DNA of 8,575 nucleotides, taken from an uncultured Porphyromonas sp. (GTDB lineage: Bacteria > Bacteroidota > Bacteroidia > Bacteroidales > Porphyromonadaceae). The stretch covers positions 1 to 8,575 of the forward strand of contig NZ_CAKRLH010000061.1 of assembly GCF_934359325.1 (NCBI RefSeq), given 5' to 3'. The notes under the pieces were generated by a model, which made no database searches, was not told where the DNA came from, and saw nothing but the letters and a program-made list of their open reading frames with translations. Of this stretch, positions 7,803 to 8,575 are shown in pieces (position 1 is the first letter of the stretch; each line of letters opens with the position of its first letter). Made by a program: the position numbers and the translations under genes.

Positions 7803-7930
7803 AGGGCTGACGCATTTGAGCCTCGTCCATCATCAGCGTATCCGCATCCGCAAGGATGCCCGCTCCCTAAGAATCAGCCTCTCTGACGGGCATCAGATGG
7901 TTTACTGTATAGCTCAAATGCGTCAGCCCT
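7803..7930. repeat. 128-bp element bounded by perfect 19-bp inverted repeats
   Basis: AGGGCTGACGCATTTGAGC at 7803-7821 has its exact reverse complement at 7912-7930, enclosing 90 bp. The interior has further symmetry: GCATCC-GCAA-GGATGC (7844-7859, a GNRA-type loop), GATGCCCG (7855-7862) with CGGGCATC (7887-7894), and CCATC (7827-7831) with GATGG (7896-7900). No transposase, no convincing ORF and no clear flanking target-site duplication are visible. It could be a MITE-like non-autonomous element, an intergenic palindromic repeat, or a structured RNA. A degenerate third copy of the arm lies at 8173-8189. Confidence 0.6.
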
Positions 7931-7940
7931 GCGCCCCCAA

Positions 7941-8001
7941 ACTAAACCCGGTATTAGTCATCACTATTACCGGGTTTAGTGATCACTAAACCCGGGTTTA
8001 G
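7941..8001. repeat. Cluster of three interlocking ACTAAACCCGG palindromic units
   Basis: Three units follow one another: A (7941-7958, ACTAAACCCGGTATTAGT), B (7963-7980, ACTATTACCGGGTTTAGT) and C (7985-8001, ACTAAACCCGGGTTTAG), separated by CATC and GATC. A and B are inverted copies matching at 17 of 18 positions. The end of B and the start of C form a perfect 26-bp palindrome (7970-7995). C alone is a perfect 16-bp palindrome (7986-8001). In RNA, B can pair with A or with C but not both. It may act as a terminator or boundary, or be a repetitive extragenic palindrome; the T-tracts are weak in both directions. Confidence 0.65.
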
Positions 8002-8004
8002 AAT

Positions 8005-8244
8005 TCACCTAAGTCTATCCAGCTCGATACGATACTCCCCGGCGCCGGGGATCCCTGGCGGGATCCGCCTCCCGCTGGCATAGGGGATGAATGCAGGATC
8101 GGTCGGTGGCGGGGTGGCAGAGGAGGGGAACCGGTGGGTAAGCCCCTGCGGGACCGGGCGGGCGAGGTAAAACTCAAATGCGCAGCCCTGGAAATCTCTG
8201 CCCCGATAAGTGAAGAATGTCCCCACCGTCAAGTCCCAGTTCAT
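8005..8244 (-). CDS. Doubtful hypothetical protein, 79 codons
   Basis: An open frame from ATG at 8244 to TGA at 8007-8005, with an in-frame stop five codons before the ATG. The product begins MNWDLTVGTFFTYRGRDFQG, is rich in Pro, Gly and Arg in its second half, and has no signal peptide, membrane segment or motif that I recognise. It contains a degenerate copy of the 19-bp repeat arm, read as Gly-Cys-Ala-Phe-Glu. A GC-rich palindrome (8037-8050) and two GGATCC sites lie in its 3' half. Its stop is followed at once by the palindrome cluster 7941-8001, which could serve as its terminator. No consensus promoter is seen upstream. It could be a small gene, a decayed fragment or a chance frame. Confidence 0.25.
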   Translation of the reverse strand: MNWDLTVGTFFTYRGRDFQGCAFEFYLARPVPQGLTHRFPSSATPPPTDPAFIPYASGRRIPPGIPGAGEYRIELDRLR

Positions 8245-8279
8245 AGGCTTTCTTTGCTATGTCCCTTATCGGTGTAGAA

Positions 8280-8381
8280 ATGGCACTTCCTGTGGAAGGG
8301 ATCCCCGTACTGAGTGGCAGCGAAGGATTAGACACTGTCGCAAGCAAGGAGAGGGACTCCGATCACTTAGCGCCTGGATGA
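8280..8381 (+). CDS. Doubtful short ORF or gene remnant, 33 codons
   Basis: ATG at 8280 to TGA at 8379-8381. The product starts MALPVEGIPVLSGSEG. This resembles the N-terminus of small Bacteroidota proteins that begin with a short lead-in, then a T/I-P-x-L-x-G motif and an E/D-A-x-x-F-like continuation, which are often longer. Here the similarity fades after about residue 16 and the frame stops at 33, as though truncated or frameshifted. No partner gene follows; the next feature downstream is the ssrA terminator. The resemblance is from memory and weak, and a chance ORF is quite possible. Confidence 0.2.
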   Translation: MALPVEGIPVLSGSEGLDTVASKERDSDHLAPG

Positions 8382-8454
8382 CAGCATTACATACCCCATT
8401 TTTGTCCGAGTTCGTGCCACTGTAACCCATTCTAACCTGCTCTGAGTATACGAG
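8382..8454. other. Short intergenic stretch with no recognised feature
   Basis: Between the doubtful short ORF and the ssrA terminator hairpin I see no gene, promoter consensus or notable repeat. The surrounding gene-poor region from 7625 to 8497 is otherwise described by the leader, promoter, repeat and doubtful-ORF entries. Confidence 0.5.
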
Positions 8455-8494
8455 AAGCCCGCTTATACTGCTGTAACCAAGTATAAGCGGGCTT
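8455..8494 (-). terminator. Terminator hairpin of ssrA
   Basis: AAGCCCGCTTATACT (8455-8469) pairs perfectly over 15 bp with AGTATAAGCGGGCTT (8480-8494) around a 10-nt loop. It starts 3 nt past the encoded CCA end of the tmRNA. On the minus strand the stem is followed by CTCGTATAC, so the T-run is poor, but stem strength and position argue for termination or 3'-end protection. Confidence 0.75.
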
Positions 8495-8497
8495 TAG

Positions 8498-8575
8498 TGG
8501 TGGAGATGGAGGGATTCGAACCCTCGTCCAAACATGGAACCAAGCTGCTTTCTACACGTTTAGCTCTGATCGGAT
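8498..8575 (-). ncRNA. ssrA: tmRNA, 3' part (5' part outside window)
   Basis: Transfer-messenger RNA rescues stalled ribosomes through its tRNA-like end and tag-encoding frame. The minus strand shows the tRNA-like 3' domain: T-stem and loop GAGGG-TTCGAAT-CCCTC (8525-8509), acceptor strand ATCTCC (8507-8502), discriminator A and encoded CCA ending at 8498. Just upstream are CTAAACGTGTAGAAAGC and CATGTTTGGAC, typical of the region linking the last pseudoknot to the T-arm in bacterial tmRNAs. A normal tRNA is excluded because no anticodon arm or variable loop of the right size precedes the T-arm. The tag reading frame and 5' acceptor strand are beyond the window edge. Confidence 0.92.

Noticed and set aside
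7348..7833. 161-codon minus-strand ORF crossing the promoter, leader and the start of the dipeptidase gene
   Set aside because: It overlaps the dipeptidase coding region out of frame, its predicted start lies upstream of the promoter, and the protein is Arg/Ser-rich without any motif. It is an out-of-frame shadow.
7941..8001. CRISPR array or telomere-like TAAACCC repeat
   Set aside because: Units alternate in orientation and are separated by 4 nt rather than by spacers of about 30 nt. The TAAACCC likeness is incidental in a bacterial intergenic region.
8210..8425. 71-codon plus-strand ORF MKNVPTVKSQ...
   Set aside because: No family resemblance, and it overlaps both the doubtful 79-codon ORF on the other strand and the doubtful short ORF in another frame.
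8498..8575. tRNA gene on the minus strand
   Set aside because: The T-arm and CCA end are tRNA-like, but no anticodon arm precedes them; the upstream sequence matches the tmRNA 3' domain instead.

Overview
The window reads as a chromosomal segment of a moderately GC-rich Bacteroidota, most likely a Porphyromonas or close relative. The signs are: no clear Shine-Dalgarno sites, a consensus Bacteroidota-type promoter (TTTG / TAnnTTTG), a Bacteroidota-style GH92 mannosidase and M20 dipeptidase, and the 3' end of a tmRNA gene. The genus is inferred from overall resemblance, not from a database match.

Layout. Positions 2-67 hold the C-terminal end of a plus-strand membrane protein. It converges on a bidirectional hairpin terminator (69-102) shared with the minus-strand genes. 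From 7624 down to 121 lie six tightly packed minus-strand genes, in transcription order: M20 dipeptidase (7624-6248), MTA/SAH-type deaminase (6244-4955), purine nucleoside phosphorylase (4936-4115), secreted GH92 alpha-mannosidase-like protein (4122-1882), LolC/E-type ABC permease (1878-625) and lumazine synthase RibH (603-121). Gaps are 3 nt, 18 nt, an 8-nt overlap, 3 nt and 21 nt, so they look like one transcription unit. A well-matched promoter lies at 7764-7795, leaving a leader of about 130 nt.

From 7625 to 8497 there is no confident protein gene, but there is much structure: a foldable leader, the promoter, a 128-bp element bounded by perfect 19-bp inverted repeats (7803-7930), a cluster of interlocking palindromes built on ACTAAACCCGG (7941-8001), a doubtful 79-codon minus-strand ORF, and a doubtful 33-codon plus-strand ORF. 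The right edge (8498-8575) is the 3' part of ssrA (tmRNA), transcribed leftward and followed by a strong hairpin.

Function. The deaminase and the nucleoside phosphorylase fit together in nucleoside salvage (deamination, then phosphorolysis). The dipeptidase fits the peptide-based nutrition of this group. RibH makes the riboflavin precursor. The mannosidase and the permease act in or across the envelope and look like passengers in a mixed operon. The most notable protein observation is that the GH92 member appears to carry Ala where the family general-acid Glu is expected. The most notable DNA observation is the repeat-rich stretch between the operon promoter and ssrA. I found no complete new multi-gene system.
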